A stretch of DNA of 64,000 nt from Melioribacter sp. (GCA_023250955.1 JAHEZQ010000014.1:1-64000); one strand, 5' to 3'. Shown: positions 41,125 through 51,408, numbered from the stretch's first letter. The notes: a model not told the origin generated them from the sequence alone. Numbers and translations are program-made.

Positions 41125-41760
41125 ATGGGTATTGCTCCAACTACACATACTGAGTCTGTTGATTTTGTGATGCTATATATTGTTGCTATTTCCGTAGTTC
41201 TTCTTCTGGGAATTACTGCGACGATGATCTATTTCGTTTTCAAATTCAATAGAAAAAAAGGACACGCCCCGGTTGATATTCACGGAAACATTCTCCTTGA
41301 AGTGGTATGGATAATTATTCCAACCTTACTTGTTCTTTCAATGTTTTATTTCGGCTATACAAGTTTTAGAGAGATAAGAGATATTCCGGCAAATCCATAT
41401 ACAGTTAAAGTAACCGCACGCATGTGGCAGTTTTCTTTTGAATATAAGAACGGAAAAAAAGCCGACACGCTTTACGTTCCGGTAAACGCCGGAATAGATT
41501 TAGAAATGCAATCAATGGATGTTAATCATGCTTTTTACATTCCGGCATTTAGAATTAAAGAAGATGTCATTTATGGCAAAACAACTCATTTATATTTTAC
41601 GCCTAAAGTAGTTGGTGATTATGATGTGGCATGTGCTGAGTATTGCGGATTGAACCATTCGGCAATGTACACTAAAGTAAAAGTTTTATATGAGAATGAA
41701 TTTAACAAATGGCTTGAACGGCCGGGTGTTCCTTTAACAAAAATTCAAACGAATAATTGA
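41125..41760 (+). CDS. ctaC: Cytochrome c oxidase subunit II (CuA, no fused cytochrome c)
   Basis: ARMWQFSFEYKNGK; DVNHAFYIPAFRIKEDVIYG; CAEYCGLNHSAM CuA site. Confidence 0.96.
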   Translation: MGIAPTTHTESVDFVMLYIVAISVVLLLGITATMIYFVFKFNRKKGHAPVDIHGNILLEVVWIIIPTLLVLSMFYFGYTSFREIRDIPANPYTVKVTARMWQFSFEYKNGKKADTLYVPVNAGIDLEMQSMDVNHAFYIPAFRIKEDVIYGKTTHLYFTPKVVGDYDVACAEYCGLNHSAMYTKVKVLYENEFNKWLERPGVPLTKIQTNN

Positions 41761-41767
41761 GCAGCAA

Positions 41768-42652
41768 TTGTTTAAGCAATTAAAAAAACATATTGGAATA
41801 ATTTTTGAACTCGGCAAAGTTAAAATAACTTCCTTTGTTGCGGTTTCTACATCCGTAGGGTACATATTAAATTCCGGAAAGTTTGAATGGACTCTGCTGT
41901 TCGTTGTGATCGGTGTATTCTTATTAGCTTGCGGTTCATCTGCGTTAAATCATTATCAAGAGAGAATTCTAGATTCGCAGATGGAACGGACAAAGGGGAG
42001 GCCGATTCCTTCAGGAAGAATTACATCCTTCTATGCACTTGTTATTTCGTCCTCGTTAGTGATTATTGGTTTAGCAATAATTTATTTTTCTTCAAACATT
42101 ACAGCATTAATGCTTGGTTTACTTGCGCTGATCTGGTACAATATTATTTATACTCCGTTGAAAAAAAGATTTGCACTTGCAGTAGTTCCAGGCTCAGTGA
42201 TTGGGGCACTTCCGCCGATGATCGGTTGGACTGCTTCCGGAGGAAATGTTTTTGATATGAAAATATTATCACTTGCATTATTCTTCTTCATCTGGCAGAT
42301 TCCACATTTTTGGTTGTTACTTTTACTTCACAGTAAAGATTATGAGAAAGCAGGATTCCCAACGCTCACAAGAATATTTAATCAACTTCAGCTTGGAAGA
42401 ATAACTTTTATTTGGATTGCTTCGCTCGTTACAAGTTGTTTGTTGATTCCTTTCTTTAACGTTTCATCAAGTTTTTATGTTCTAATAATATTATTTCTGT
42501 TGGGTGTTTGGCTGATGTGGAAAACGAAAGGAATATTATCAGATTATCTTGAAAGGATAATTTTTAAAAAAGCTTTTTTGAGCATTAACTTATATGTCTT
42601 AGCTGTTGTCTTGATTATCTCTATTGATAAATTATTTCTTAAAGTATTATAA
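41768..42652 (+). CDS. ctaB: Protoheme IX farnesyltransferase (heme O synthase; TTG start)
   Basis: NHYQERILDSQMERTKGRPIPSGRI; YTPLKKRFALAVVPGSVIGALPPMIGWTA. Confidence 0.95.
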   Translation: MFKQLKKHIGIIFELGKVKITSFVAVSTSVGYILNSGKFEWTLLFVVIGVFLLACGSSALNHYQERILDSQMERTKGRPIPSGRITSFYALVISSSLVIIGLAIIYFSSNITALMLGLLALIWYNIIYTPLKKRFALAVVPGSVIGALPPMIGWTASGGNVFDMKILSLALFFFIWQIPHFWLLLLLHSKDYEKAGFPTLTRIFNQLQLGRITFIWIASLVTSCLLIPFFNVSSSFYVLIILFLLGVWLMWKTKGILSDYLERIIFKKAFLSINLYVLAVVLIISIDKLFLKVL

Positions 42653-42663
42653 TCGGTTCAATC

Positions 42664-44001
42664 ATGGAATTTTTAGATAAAGCAATATTACCTCAATCAG
42701 CTCATCATATGGTCTTGATCAAATATTTGATCGTGGTTGCATTTGTTCTTCTGATCCCGTATTTGAGTTTACTGCTTGGTAATCTTGCTTACTCGCTCTA
42801 TTTCAGAAAGAGAGCCATAAGAGAGAATAACGAAAATTTCTATAAACTCTCCGAAGATATGATCGAAATGATCACGTTTAACAAAGGTGTTGCATTTGCT
42901 TTAGGAATTGTTCCGATGCTAAGTGCAATGTTCGGATTTGCTCAATTGTTAAATCAAACCAGTGCAAGTGTGCATGGATATCTTTTCATTTCTCTTTTAT
43001 TTTTGATCAACGCTTTACTATTGATATACTCTTATAAAAATGGATTCCTTTTCAAGGTAAAAGTAAATGATGAAAATCCAAATGTAACAAACACCGAAAA
43101 GAATAGAATTGCAAAACAAGAAAGAGCTGTAAAGATTTTTGGTAAGTCTGGTAAATACGGCATTTATTTACTTTTAATCTCGATTTATATTTTCTGCGGT
43201 GCAATACAATTATCATTCGATACGGAAAGATGGCAGAGTGTGGGCAACATTGGTGAAATGGTATTTTCTTTTAACGCTTTAATTAGTTTCGCTCAATTTA
43301 TTATTTCTGCTTTCTTGATTACTTCGGCAATGATCTTATACCGTTACTTTAGAACTAATTCTGAAGGCACTAATTTCAAAGATGAGTTTCAGAATTATAT
43401 AAGGGATTTTGTTTTGATAAGAGGATTGATTGCCACAATACTTCTTATTTCATTTGTCGTCTTATCGGTAATGATGAGAACTAAATCTTCGCTCTCATTT
43501 GGTGTATTCGGTTATACAGTTGTTGCCCTTTGCTTGATATTAATTGTATCAAGTTTGTTTTATTTGATGCTGAAAGAATCGAGTACAAAATATAATTCTG
43601 CAGTAATCTTTTTAGTTGTTCTTACAGTATTTGTCCTAATTATACGTGATCAATATTCGGTTGATGTAAGTACAAAAAAACAGTTTGCAATTTTAGCCGC
43701 TAATTACGACGCATACCAAGCTAAGATAAATGAACAACTTGGAATTGGCGGTGCAGTAATAAACGGTGCTGATATTTATAACGGGAGATGTATTGCTTGC
43801 CATAATTTCGATAAAAAAATAGTTGGACCTCCATACAATTCCACAATGCCTAAATATGAAGGCAAGAAAGATCTTCTTGTAAAATTTATTATGAATCCGG
43901 TAAAAGTTAATCCCGATTATCCCGCCATGCCAAACCAAGGTTTAAAACCAAAAGAAGCTGAAGCTGTTGCTGATTATCTTCTTACGACGTACAAGAAATA
44001 A
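42664..44001 (+). CDS. Polytopic membrane protein with C-terminal cytochrome c domain
   Basis: About 8 hydrophobic segments then GADIYNGRCIACHNFDKKIVGPPYNSTMPKYEGKKDLLVKFIMNPVKVNPDYPAMPNQGLKPKEAEAVADYLL. Confidence 0.85.
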   Translation: MEFLDKAILPQSAHHMVLIKYLIVVAFVLLIPYLSLLLGNLAYSLYFRKRAIRENNENFYKLSEDMIEMITFNKGVAFALGIVPMLSAMFGFAQLLNQTSASVHGYLFISLLFLINALLLIYSYKNGFLFKVKVNDENPNVTNTEKNRIAKQERAVKIFGKSGKYGIYLLLISIYIFCGAIQLSFDTERWQSVGNIGEMVFSFNALISFAQFIISAFLITSAMILYRYFRTNSEGTNFKDEFQNYIRDFVLIRGLIATILLISFVVLSVMMRTKSSLSFGVFGYTVVALCLILIVSSLFYLMLKESSTKYNSAVIFLVVLTVFVLIIRDQYSVDVSTKKQFAILAANYDAYQAKINEQLGIGGAVINGADIYNGRCIACHNFDKKIVGPPYNSTMPKYEGKKDLLVKFIMNPVKVNPDYPAMPNQGLKPKEAEAVADYLLTTYKK

Positions 44002-44108
44002 AAGATTCTTACCATTAACAACATCAATAGTGTGTAATCAACATTAAACTTTTTTATCTTTGAGATAAGCTTTCTGTTATCAGTTAATCTCAATTATGGA
44101 AATAAACA

Positions 44109-44954
44109 TTGACTGTTTTAGAATCATTACAACTTTCTACAGACTTTCTTGAAAAGAAGGGGATAGAATCATCGCGCTTAAATGCCGAATTACTTCTCTC
44201 TGAAATCCTAAGATGTAAACGATTGGATCTTTACCTTAAGTTCGATCAACCGTTAAAGGAAAATGAAGTTAATATTTACCGAGAATGGATCGCACGTAGG
44301 GGAAAGTTTGAACCGCTTCAATATATTATCGGTAATGTTGAGTTTTATTGTTTACCTTTTAAGGTAACGCCGGATGTTCTAATACCTCGACCGGAAACAG
44401 AAATATTGGTTGAAGAAGTAATCAAGTTTTGTAAAGATAAAACCGGATTGAAAATATTAGATATTGGTACCGGAAGTGGAAATATTCCGATTGCTCTTGC
44501 AAAAAATATGAATGATGCAGAACTAACTGCAGTTGATATTTCTGAAAAAGCATTGTCTATAGCTCGAGAAAATGCTGTTTCTAATGGAGTTGAAGAAAAG
44601 ATTCAATTCATTTCATCTGATGTAAAAAAATTTATGAGTAATTATAAGTTCGATATAATAGTTTCTAATCCGCCGTACGTAAGCAACGAGGAATATCCAA
44701 ATCTGCAGAATGAAATATTAAATTATGAACCAATGGTTGCGGTTACGGATTCGAATGACGGATTTGACTTTTACAGAACGATTGCGGGAAGAGCAAAAAT
44801 ATTGTTGAAGAGTGATGGTAAAATCTTTCTGGAAGTCGGCAAAGACCAGTCTAAGTATGTAGCAGATATTTTGGAAAAGAATGATTTCATAAATATTTAT
44901 TTTGTAAAAGATTATCAGCAAATTGATAGAGTAGTTGTTGGAGAATTAAAATGA
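44109..44954 (+). CDS. prmC: Peptide chain release factor N(5)-glutamine methyltransferase
   Basis: DVLIPRPETEILVEEV; ILDIGTGSGNIPIALAKN; VSNPPYV. Confidence 0.95.
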   Translation: MTVLESLQLSTDFLEKKGIESSRLNAELLLSEILRCKRLDLYLKFDQPLKENEVNIYREWIARRGKFEPLQYIIGNVEFYCLPFKVTPDVLIPRPETEILVEEVIKFCKDKTGLKILDIGTGSGNIPIALAKNMNDAELTAVDISEKALSIARENAVSNGVEEKIQFISSDVKKFMSNYKFDIIVSNPPYVSNEEYPNLQNEILNYEPMVAVTDSNDGFDFYRTIAGRAKILLKSDGKIFLEVGKDQSKYVADILEKNDFINIYFVKDYQQIDRVVVGELK

Positions 44955-45403
44955 GAGCGTTGGTTCAAAGAGTAACTGAAGGGTCTGTTCTTATTGTTGA
45001 ACAGAAATATTATTCAGAAATTAAAAAAGGAATGGTAATTCTTCTCGGGGTAAAAGAGGGAGACACGGAAGAAGAATTGAATTTTGTCGCCGACAAATGT
45101 TCCAACTTGCGGATTTTCGAAGATGAAAATGAAAAGATGAATCTTTCGCTTAAAGATATTAATGGGGAAGTTTTAATTATTTCGCAATTCACTTTATACG
45201 GAGATGCTAAAAAGGGAAATCGCCCGAGTTTTACAGACGCTGCCCGTCCTGAAGTAGCAGAAGCAATGTATGAAAAATTTATAGCCAGAATGAAAAGTAA
45301 TCTAGGCAATGATAAAGTTAAGTCGGGGGTGTTTGGTGCCATGATGATGGTAAAAATATTTAATGATGGTCCGGTAACAATTTTAGTTGAATCAAAAGAA
45401 TGA
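44951..45403 (+). CDS. dtd: D-aminoacyl-tRNA deacylase
   Basis: MRALVQRVTEGSV...LIISQFTLYGDAKKGNRPSFTDAARPEVAE; GVFGAMMMVKIFNDGPVTI. Confidence 0.97.
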   Translation: MRALVQRVTEGSVLIVEQKYYSEIKKGMVILLGVKEGDTEEELNFVADKCSNLRIFEDENEKMNLSLKDINGEVLIISQFTLYGDAKKGNRPSFTDAARPEVAEAMYEKFIARMKSNLGNDKVKSGVFGAMMMVKIFNDGPVTILVESKE

Positions 45404-45455
45404 CCTCCCCCTTTACTTCCCCCTCCTTAACTAAGGAGGGGGACACGGGCGTGGT
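45401..45455. repeat. Intergenic G/C-rich hairpin repeat, copy 4
   Basis: TGACCTCCCCCTTTACTTCCCCCTCCTTA-AC-TAAGGAGGGGGACACGGGCGTGGTTG; overlaps the dtd stop codon. Confidence 0.85.
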
Positions 45456-45476
45456 TGATAAAAAAAGGAACAAGCA

Positions 45477-46379
45477 TTGCAATCAACTATAATGATTTTT
45501 ATGGACGGTGTTGGTATCGGAAAGAAAGATTATGAATACAATCCTTTCTTCAAGTACGGCTTCAAAACATTTTCAGAAATTTTCGGCGAGATTCCTCATC
45601 TTGATAAACAAAAACTAAAAGGTAATAACTCTTTTCTTTTTCCTGTTGATGCTTCTATGGGTATTCCTGATATACCTTTAAGCGGAACCGGACAGACATC
45701 AATCTTCTGCGGCATTAACGCACCCAAACTTATTGGAAAACATTTCGGGCCATATCCATACTCAACGCTTGTTCCAATCATAAAAGAAAAAAATATTTTT
45801 CGCTCATTTATGGAAAGAGAAAAGAAAGTTAGTTTTGTTAATGCATACCCGAAACAATTTTTTGATTATGTGAATTCCGGAAGAAGAAGATTAAGCGTAA
45901 CCACTTTAAGCTGTATTATGAATGGGATGAGGTTGAATAATATAAGTGACATTCATAAAGGAAAAGCTTTGTCTGCGGATATTAACAACCGTCATTTCGT
46001 AGAAAGAATGAATTATAAATTGAAAATAATAAAGGCGGAAACTGCAGCTGACCGTTTAATACAGATTGGTTCAAAAAATCATTTTACATTATTCGAAATT
46101 TTTCACACAGATCATCTTGGACATGGCAGAAACAGCGAATGGCTTGAATACACAACTGGAATTCTGGATCGTTTTCTTTTTCACATGATTACTAATCTTA
46201 AAAAAGATATGACGCTTGTTGTTTGTTCCGATCACGGTAACTTTGAGGACCTTTCTATAAAGATGCACACACTGAATCCGGCAATTGGAATTACAGCCGG
46301 GAAGAATGCGGAACAATTATCAAAGAAGATCAAGAAGCTTTACGATATCAAACCGGCAATTATGGAGATGTATGATTGA
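45477..46379 (+). CDS. Alkaline-phosphatase-superfamily metalloenzyme (TTG start)
   Basis: MIFMDGVGIGKKDYEYNPF ... LSGTGQTSIFCGINA ... FHTDHLGHGRN ... VVCSDHGNFED. Confidence 0.8.
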   Translation: MQSTIMIFMDGVGIGKKDYEYNPFFKYGFKTFSEIFGEIPHLDKQKLKGNNSFLFPVDASMGIPDIPLSGTGQTSIFCGINAPKLIGKHFGPYPYSTLVPIIKEKNIFRSFMEREKKVSFVNAYPKQFFDYVNSGRRRLSVTTLSCIMNGMRLNNISDIHKGKALSADINNRHFVERMNYKLKIIKAETAADRLIQIGSKNHFTLFEIFHTDHLGHGRNSEWLEYTTGILDRFLFHMITNLKKDMTLVVCSDHGNFEDLSIKMHTLNPAIGITAGKNAEQLSKKIKKLYDIKPAIMEMYD

Positions 46380-48790
46380 GTAATTATCCTCTCATAAAAT
46401 TTGTAATTCTTTTTATGATTGGAATAATCTTCCAGTCTATTTTGTCCGTTCCATTAATTACACTTTTAATTTTCTTCTCGTCAGCTTTATGCATCTCGGT
46501 AATATTTCATTTTCAAAAAACAGCTCATGTTGAACAGTTTAAAGTTGTTCCAATTGTTATTGCAATTGTACTCTGCGGATCACTTTATTCTTCAGTTGTA
46601 TCACCGTCAAAAGTTCATTATCCGTTTCATTTAGAAAAATATACTAAAACCCTAATCAGCGGAACTATTTATAATATCGAACTAAAAAAAGAAGGCAGAA
46701 TAATTTTATATTTATCTGCTGATACGGTAACTACAAAAGAACAAAAATATCAAGGTTCATATAGAATACTTTGTTCTATTTATGATGATGATAGAAAAAC
46801 ATCAAAACTTTATGATCAATTAGAAATTGGGAACAGAATACAAATCTTTGGCAATATTATAAAACCAAGGAATGAAAGGAATCCGGGCGAGTATGATTAT
46901 GAAGCTTATCTAAATGGAAAGGAAATTGTTGCAATAGCAAATATCTATAATGTCGGTGATGTAATATTTATCTCGAAGCAAACTTCGAATTACAAAAACA
47001 CGATTCACCAAATCAGAAAAAAGTTAGACGAACAAATCACATCACTTCACAATAAGACTACCGCCGGTTTATTGCGCGGATTACTGCTGGCTGACCGCGG
47101 TTCGATTGATTACGTCATCAAGAACGAATTTGTTAATTCGGGAGTTGTGCATGTTTTGTCTGTTTCCGGATTACATGTTGGTTACATTGTTTTGATCTTC
47201 CTAGTTGTGTTCAATAGGTTTAATATTTTTACGCGTTACACATTGACCTTGATCGGTTTGTTATTCTATCTAATTATAACTGGTGCAGATGCGCCGGTAT
47301 TCAGATCAACAGTAATGGCAGTTGCTTTATTAGCTGCGCCTGCTATGGGCAGAGAATATAACAGTCTAAATGCTTTGTCTCTTTCAGCATTTGTTATTCT
47401 CTTAATAAATCCAAACGAATTATTCAATCCAAGTTTTCAACTATCCTTTGCAGCAATTTTGTCGCTGATAGTAATCTATCCGCCGATGAAGCGTGCAGTT
47501 GATAACATGCATATAAAAATAAAATGGCTCAATTGGTTTTTAGTTTTTTGCGTTACTTCTTTGTCGGCACAAATAGGAACGCTTCCGTTTACATTAACTT
47601 ATTTTCATCGGCTTTCAGTTTCTGCTTTGCTTGCCAACTTAGTTGTTATTCCGGTTTCAGGTGCAATAGTAGCCTTGGGAATTTTCACTTTGTTTATCGG
47701 TTCTATTTTCAGTTGGTTCGGTTCTATCTTTGCTTCTGCAAATGAGCTTCTTACATACGTTATGTATTCCTTTGTTCGTTTATTGGGCGGAGATAAATAC
47801 TCATACATTTTAATTAATCAGTTCAGTGTTTACGATGCAATAATATTTTATCTCATCTTAGTGTTAATATTTTTCATCTTAAAAATATTTACAAACAAAA
47901 AAGCAAAGTTAGTTGGAGTAACATTATCTGTGGTGTTGTGGATTTTGTTCATGAGAATAGATAATCATGAATTAATGCCGAAGAACTTACTTTCAGTAGT
48001 ACAGATAGATATCGGACAAGGAGATGCTGCTCTGATAAAATTCCCCAATGGCAAAACAGCATTGATAGATGCGGGAGAAGCAACAGAGTATTTTGATAAC
48101 GGCGAACGTGTAATCCTACCTTTGATGGATAAGTTAGGCATTGATACAATTGACTACGGATTTATTTCTCATGTAGATTCCGATCATTATAAAGGATTCT
48201 TATCCATTATTAGTAAACATAGAGTCAAACAGATATACAAACCAAAGCTTGATCCGAATTTTCAAAAAGATATTGATTTGGAAAATTATTTAAGCGCGAA
48301 TGGCGTGCCTTTTAAATATTATTCTAAAGAAATCATACCAATTGGCAACAGCCGAATTTATGTTTTGAATGATACAACAAACCATTATTTTGAATCTATG
48401 AGTTCTAATGATCAAAGCGGAATGCTTAAATTAGTTTATGGAAATAATTCTTTTCTGTTTACAGGCGATGCAAGTACAAAAGTTGAAAGCGAATACGTTA
48501 ATAATTATAAAACATTTTTACACTCAAATGTTTTGAAAGCCGGGCATCATGGAAGCAGATCGAGTACAAGCGAAGAATTTCTGGAATTCGTTAAACCTAA
48601 TTATGCGGTCATAAGTGCAGGAGTTATGAACAAATTCAGGCATCCTCATAAAGATATTATCGAACGATTCAATCAAAATAAAATTAGTGTAGTAAGAACT
48701 GATAGGTCCGGTGGTATAATGTTTAGATCGGATGGGAATAAAATAGAAGAAATTAATTGGAAGAAAATAGAATCAACGTTTAATCTATAA
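46376..48790 (+). CDS. comEC: ComEC/Rec2 DNA internalization protein with metallo-beta-lactamase domain
   Basis: LLRGLLLADRGSIDYVIKNEFVNSGVVHVLSVSGLHVGYI; VVQIDIGQGDAALIKFPNGKTALIDAG; ISHVDSDHYKG; KAGHHGSRSSTSEEFL. Confidence 0.93.
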   Translation: MSNYPLIKFVILFMIGIIFQSILSVPLITLLIFFSSALCISVIFHFQKTAHVEQFKVVPIVIAIVLCGSLYSSVVSPSKVHYPFHLEKYTKTLISGTIYNIELKKEGRIILYLSADTVTTKEQKYQGSYRILCSIYDDDRKTSKLYDQLEIGNRIQIFGNIIKPRNERNPGEYDYEAYLNGKEIVAIANIYNVGDVIFISKQTSNYKNTIHQIRKKLDEQITSLHNKTTAGLLRGLLLADRGSIDYVIKNEFVNSGVVHVLSVSGLHVGYIVLIFLVVFNRFNIFTRYTLTLIGLLFYLIITGADAPVFRSTVMAVALLAAPAMGREYNSLNALSLSAFVILLINPNELFNPSFQLSFAAILSLIVIYPPMKRAVDNMHIKIKWLNWFLVFCVTSLSAQIGTLPFTLTYFHRLSVSALLANLVVIPVSGAIVALGIFTLFIGSIFSWFGSIFASANELLTYVMYSFVRLLGGDKYSYILINQFSVYDAIIFYLILVLIFFILKIFTNKKAKLVGVTLSVVLWILFMRIDNHELMPKNLLSVVQIDIGQGDAALIKFPNGKTALIDAGEATEYFDNGERVILPLMDKLGIDTIDYGFISHVDSDHYKGFLSIISKHRVKQIYKPKLDPNFQKDIDLENYLSANGVPFKYYSKEIIPIGNSRIYVLNDTTNHYFESMSSNDQSGMLKLVYGNNSFLFTGDASTKVESEYVNNYKTFLHSNVLKAGHHGSRSSTSEEFLEFVKPNYAVISAGVMNKFRHPHKDIIERFNQNKISVVRTDRSGGIMFRSDGNKIEEINWKKIESTFNL

Positions 48791-48798
48791 TTACCATC

Positions 48799-49818
48799 AT
48801 GTTAAAAATTGAAGAGAACAAATCATTAAAAACATTCAACACATTTGGTGTTAATGTTAAAGCAAATTATTTCACTTCGGTCGCATCCGAGAAAGAGATT
48901 TTGGAAATATTACAATCCAAACGTTTCGGCAGTATGGATAAATTAATTCTTGGCGGTGGAAGTAATATTCTATTCACTAAGAATTATGAAGGTCTTGTAA
49001 TTCATTATGTTGAGAAGGGAATTCGCTTAGTAGAAGAGAATGAAAAGTATGTAATCATCGAATCTTCAGCCGGAGAAGTTTGGAATGACTTGGTTTCATA
49101 CTGTGTGGATAATAAATATTACGGAATTGAAAATCTTTCGCTCATTCCCGGAACTGTTGGAGCTGCACCGATTCAAAACATTGGTGCTTATGGTGTAGAA
49201 ATTAAGGATGTATTCGAATCCCTTAGCGGAATTGATTTAGAAACCGGTAAAAAAAGATCATTCAAAAAAAATGAATGCAAGTTCGATTACCGAAACAGCA
49301 TATTCAAAATGGAATTGAAAGGAAAGTTCATAATCACGAAAGTAATTTTGAAATTGCACAAGGAAAAGGAATTCAATCTTAACTACCGAGATTTGAATAA
49401 CTATTTGGGAAAAGCAAACAAAGAGAAATTAACAATTAAGAAGGTAAGAGATACAGTTGATAAAATTAGAACGAACAAACTTGCTGATCCAAAAAGATTT
49501 GGCAATGCCGGCAGCTTTTTTAAGAATCCCGAAGTAAATGAAACAACTTTTTTAGATTTGAAAAGAGATTATGAAGAAATGGTGTTTTTCAAATTAGATA
49601 GGAATAAATACAAAATACCGGCTGGTTTCTTAATTGAGAAATGCGGCTACAAAGGCAAGAGAGTTGGAGATGTTGCAACATATAACAAACAAGCATTAGT
49701 TATTATTAATATGGGAAAAGCAACGGGAGAGCAGATCAAAATGTTCTCACAAGAAATTCAAAAAGCTGTCTTTGATAAATTTGGAATTGAAATAATTCCT
49801 GAGGTAAATATTCTTTAA
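48799..49818 (+). CDS. murB: UDP-N-acetylenolpyruvoylglucosamine reductase
   Basis: NTFGVNVKANYF; LGGGSNILFTKNYEGLVI; LSLIPGTVGAAPIQNIGAYGVEI; NAGSFFKNP. Confidence 0.96.
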   Translation: MLKIEENKSLKTFNTFGVNVKANYFTSVASEKEILEILQSKRFGSMDKLILGGGSNILFTKNYEGLVIHYVEKGIRLVEENEKYVIIESSAGEVWNDLVSYCVDNKYYGIENLSLIPGTVGAAPIQNIGAYGVEIKDVFESLSGIDLETGKKRSFKKNECKFDYRNSIFKMELKGKFIITKVILKLHKEKEFNLNYRDLNNYLGKANKEKLTIKKVRDTVDKIRTNKLADPKRFGNAGSFFKNPEVNETTFLDLKRDYEEMVFFKLDRNKYKIPAGFLIEKCGYKGKRVGDVATYNKQALVIINMGKATGEQIKMFSQEIQKAVFDKFGIEIIPEVNIL

Positions 49819-49839
49819 CCCAAACCTAATAGGTGAATT

Positions 49840-51408
49840 ATGGATTTATTGGTTTCTGTAATCGGTCTGACATTAATAACTTACTTTGTTATTCTGCTTG
49901 GAGCGACACGCCTTGCAATTAAGAAAGGATTTAATGCTGTTGTAATGTTTTTGTGTGCTCTTTTTGTACCTCCCGTTGCTGTTGTACTTGTACTTTTTAT
50001 TTATGGTAAAAAAGAAGTTGAACGTAATGAAAAAGATACTTTTACCAATATTATATGGGAAGTTACACAGCCATTTATTGATCTTGCACATACATCTCGT
50101 GCATTACTCGGTTTGAACATTTCCTACATTCTTGAAGGACTAACTTACTTTGGTGTTGTAGGACTTCTTGCAATTTATTTTAACGATTACATAAAACTAG
50201 ATGACATCCGTGCGGGAAATATGGTTGGCGTTCTTACTGCGGGGATTACGTTGAGTATGTTGTTCCTTGGTGCTACTGTTGATATTGTCGGTGTCCGCAA
50301 AGCTTTGCTGTACGCACTTTCGTTCATGTTTTTTGGAAGGATACTTTTATCAACTGCTCCGCATCTTGGCGCACCGGGACTATGGGGTTCCAGTCACATC
50401 TTTGCTATGCTTGGAATACTTGGAATAGTAATTGGTTACGGAATGTACCAACCGGCTGCTTATGCTGCAGTTAAAAAATTTACAAATGAAAATACCGCTG
50501 CAATGGGTTATGCAATGTTGTATGCATTGATGAACCTTGGCGGCTTCTTACCTGGATTAATTTCACCTCCGGTAAGAAGAGCTACAAGCATTCTTGGTGT
50601 GTTCTGGGTTTATGTTGGACTTACTGTTGCCGGAATTGCTGTCGTTTATTTTATAATGACAAAGAAAGCCGTAGCTAAAGCAATCGAAATAGCTTCTAAA
50701 GAAAAAAATATTGATCAGAAGGAAGATGAAGATGAACTTGCTAAAATGACCGCAAAGGAAAAACTAAAATTCTACTTGAAGAACTTTCCGTTAAAAGATA
50801 AACGCTTTTTGTATTTCATTTTTGCTTTGATACCCGTACAGACTTTGTTTGCTCACAATTGGTTGACGATCCCACAATATACAAGCAGAGCTTTTGGGGG
50901 ATTTGTAAAAGATAATTTTGAATTCTTTGTTAATCTAAATCCGATTTTGATTTTTATTCTAACTCCGATGATCGCAGCACTTACATCGAAAAAGAATGCA
51001 TACACAATGATGATCATCGGAACTTTTGTAATGGCTTCGCCGACTTTTATTCTTGCATTGGGACCGAACATAAACACACTTATTGCTTACATAATTATTA
51101 TGACAATCGGTGAAGCGATGTGGCAGCCGAGATTTTTGCAGTGGGTTGCAGAAATTGCACCGAAGAATATGACCGGCATCTATATGGGTATCGGACAATT
51201 TCCGTGGTTCCTTACAAAAGTTGTTACAAGTATTTACTCCGGCTGGTTCTTGATGCATTATTGTCCTTCGCCGGAACAAACACCATCTGTACCAATGAAC
51301 ACGGAATTTATGTGGCTCATTTACGGATTCATTGCAATTATGTCTCCGTTCTTATTAATCTTAGCACGTAAATGGATGATGAAGGGATTTAAGGAAAAGC
51401 ATAGTTGA
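49840..51408 (+). CDS. MFS / POT-like transporter
   Basis: About 12 TM segments; GYGMYQPAAYAAVKKFTNENTAAMGYAMLYALMNLGGFLPGLISPPVRR. Confidence 0.82.
   Translation: MDLLVSVIGLTLITYFVILLGATRLAIKKGFNAVVMFLCALFVPPVAVVLVLFIYGKKEVERNEKDTFTNIIWEVTQPFIDLAHTSRALLGLNISYILEGLTYFGVVGLLAIYFNDYIKLDDIRAGNMVGVLTAGITLSMLFLGATVDIVGVRKALLYALSFMFFGRILLSTAPHLGAPGLWGSSHIFAMLGILGIVIGYGMYQPAAYAAVKKFTNENTAAMGYAMLYALMNLGGFLPGLISPPVRRATSILGVFWVYVGLTVAGIAVVYFIMTKKAVAKAIEIASKEKNIDQKEDEDELAKMTAKEKLKFYLKNFPLKDKRFLYFIFALIPVQTLFAHNWLTIPQYTSRAFGGFVKDNFEFFVNLNPILIFILTPMIAALTSKKNAYTMMIIGTFVMASPTFILALGPNINTLIAYIIIMTIGEAMWQPRFLQWVAEIAPKNMTGIYMGIGQFPWFLTKVVTSIYSGWFLMHYCPSPEQTPSVPMNTEFMWLIYGFIAIMSPFLLILARKWMMKGFKEKHS

Noticed and set aside
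46376-48790. ComEC considered as part of a DNA-uptake island
   Set aside because: Single housekeeping-context gene between a phosphatase-superfamily gene and murB; no other competence genes seen here.
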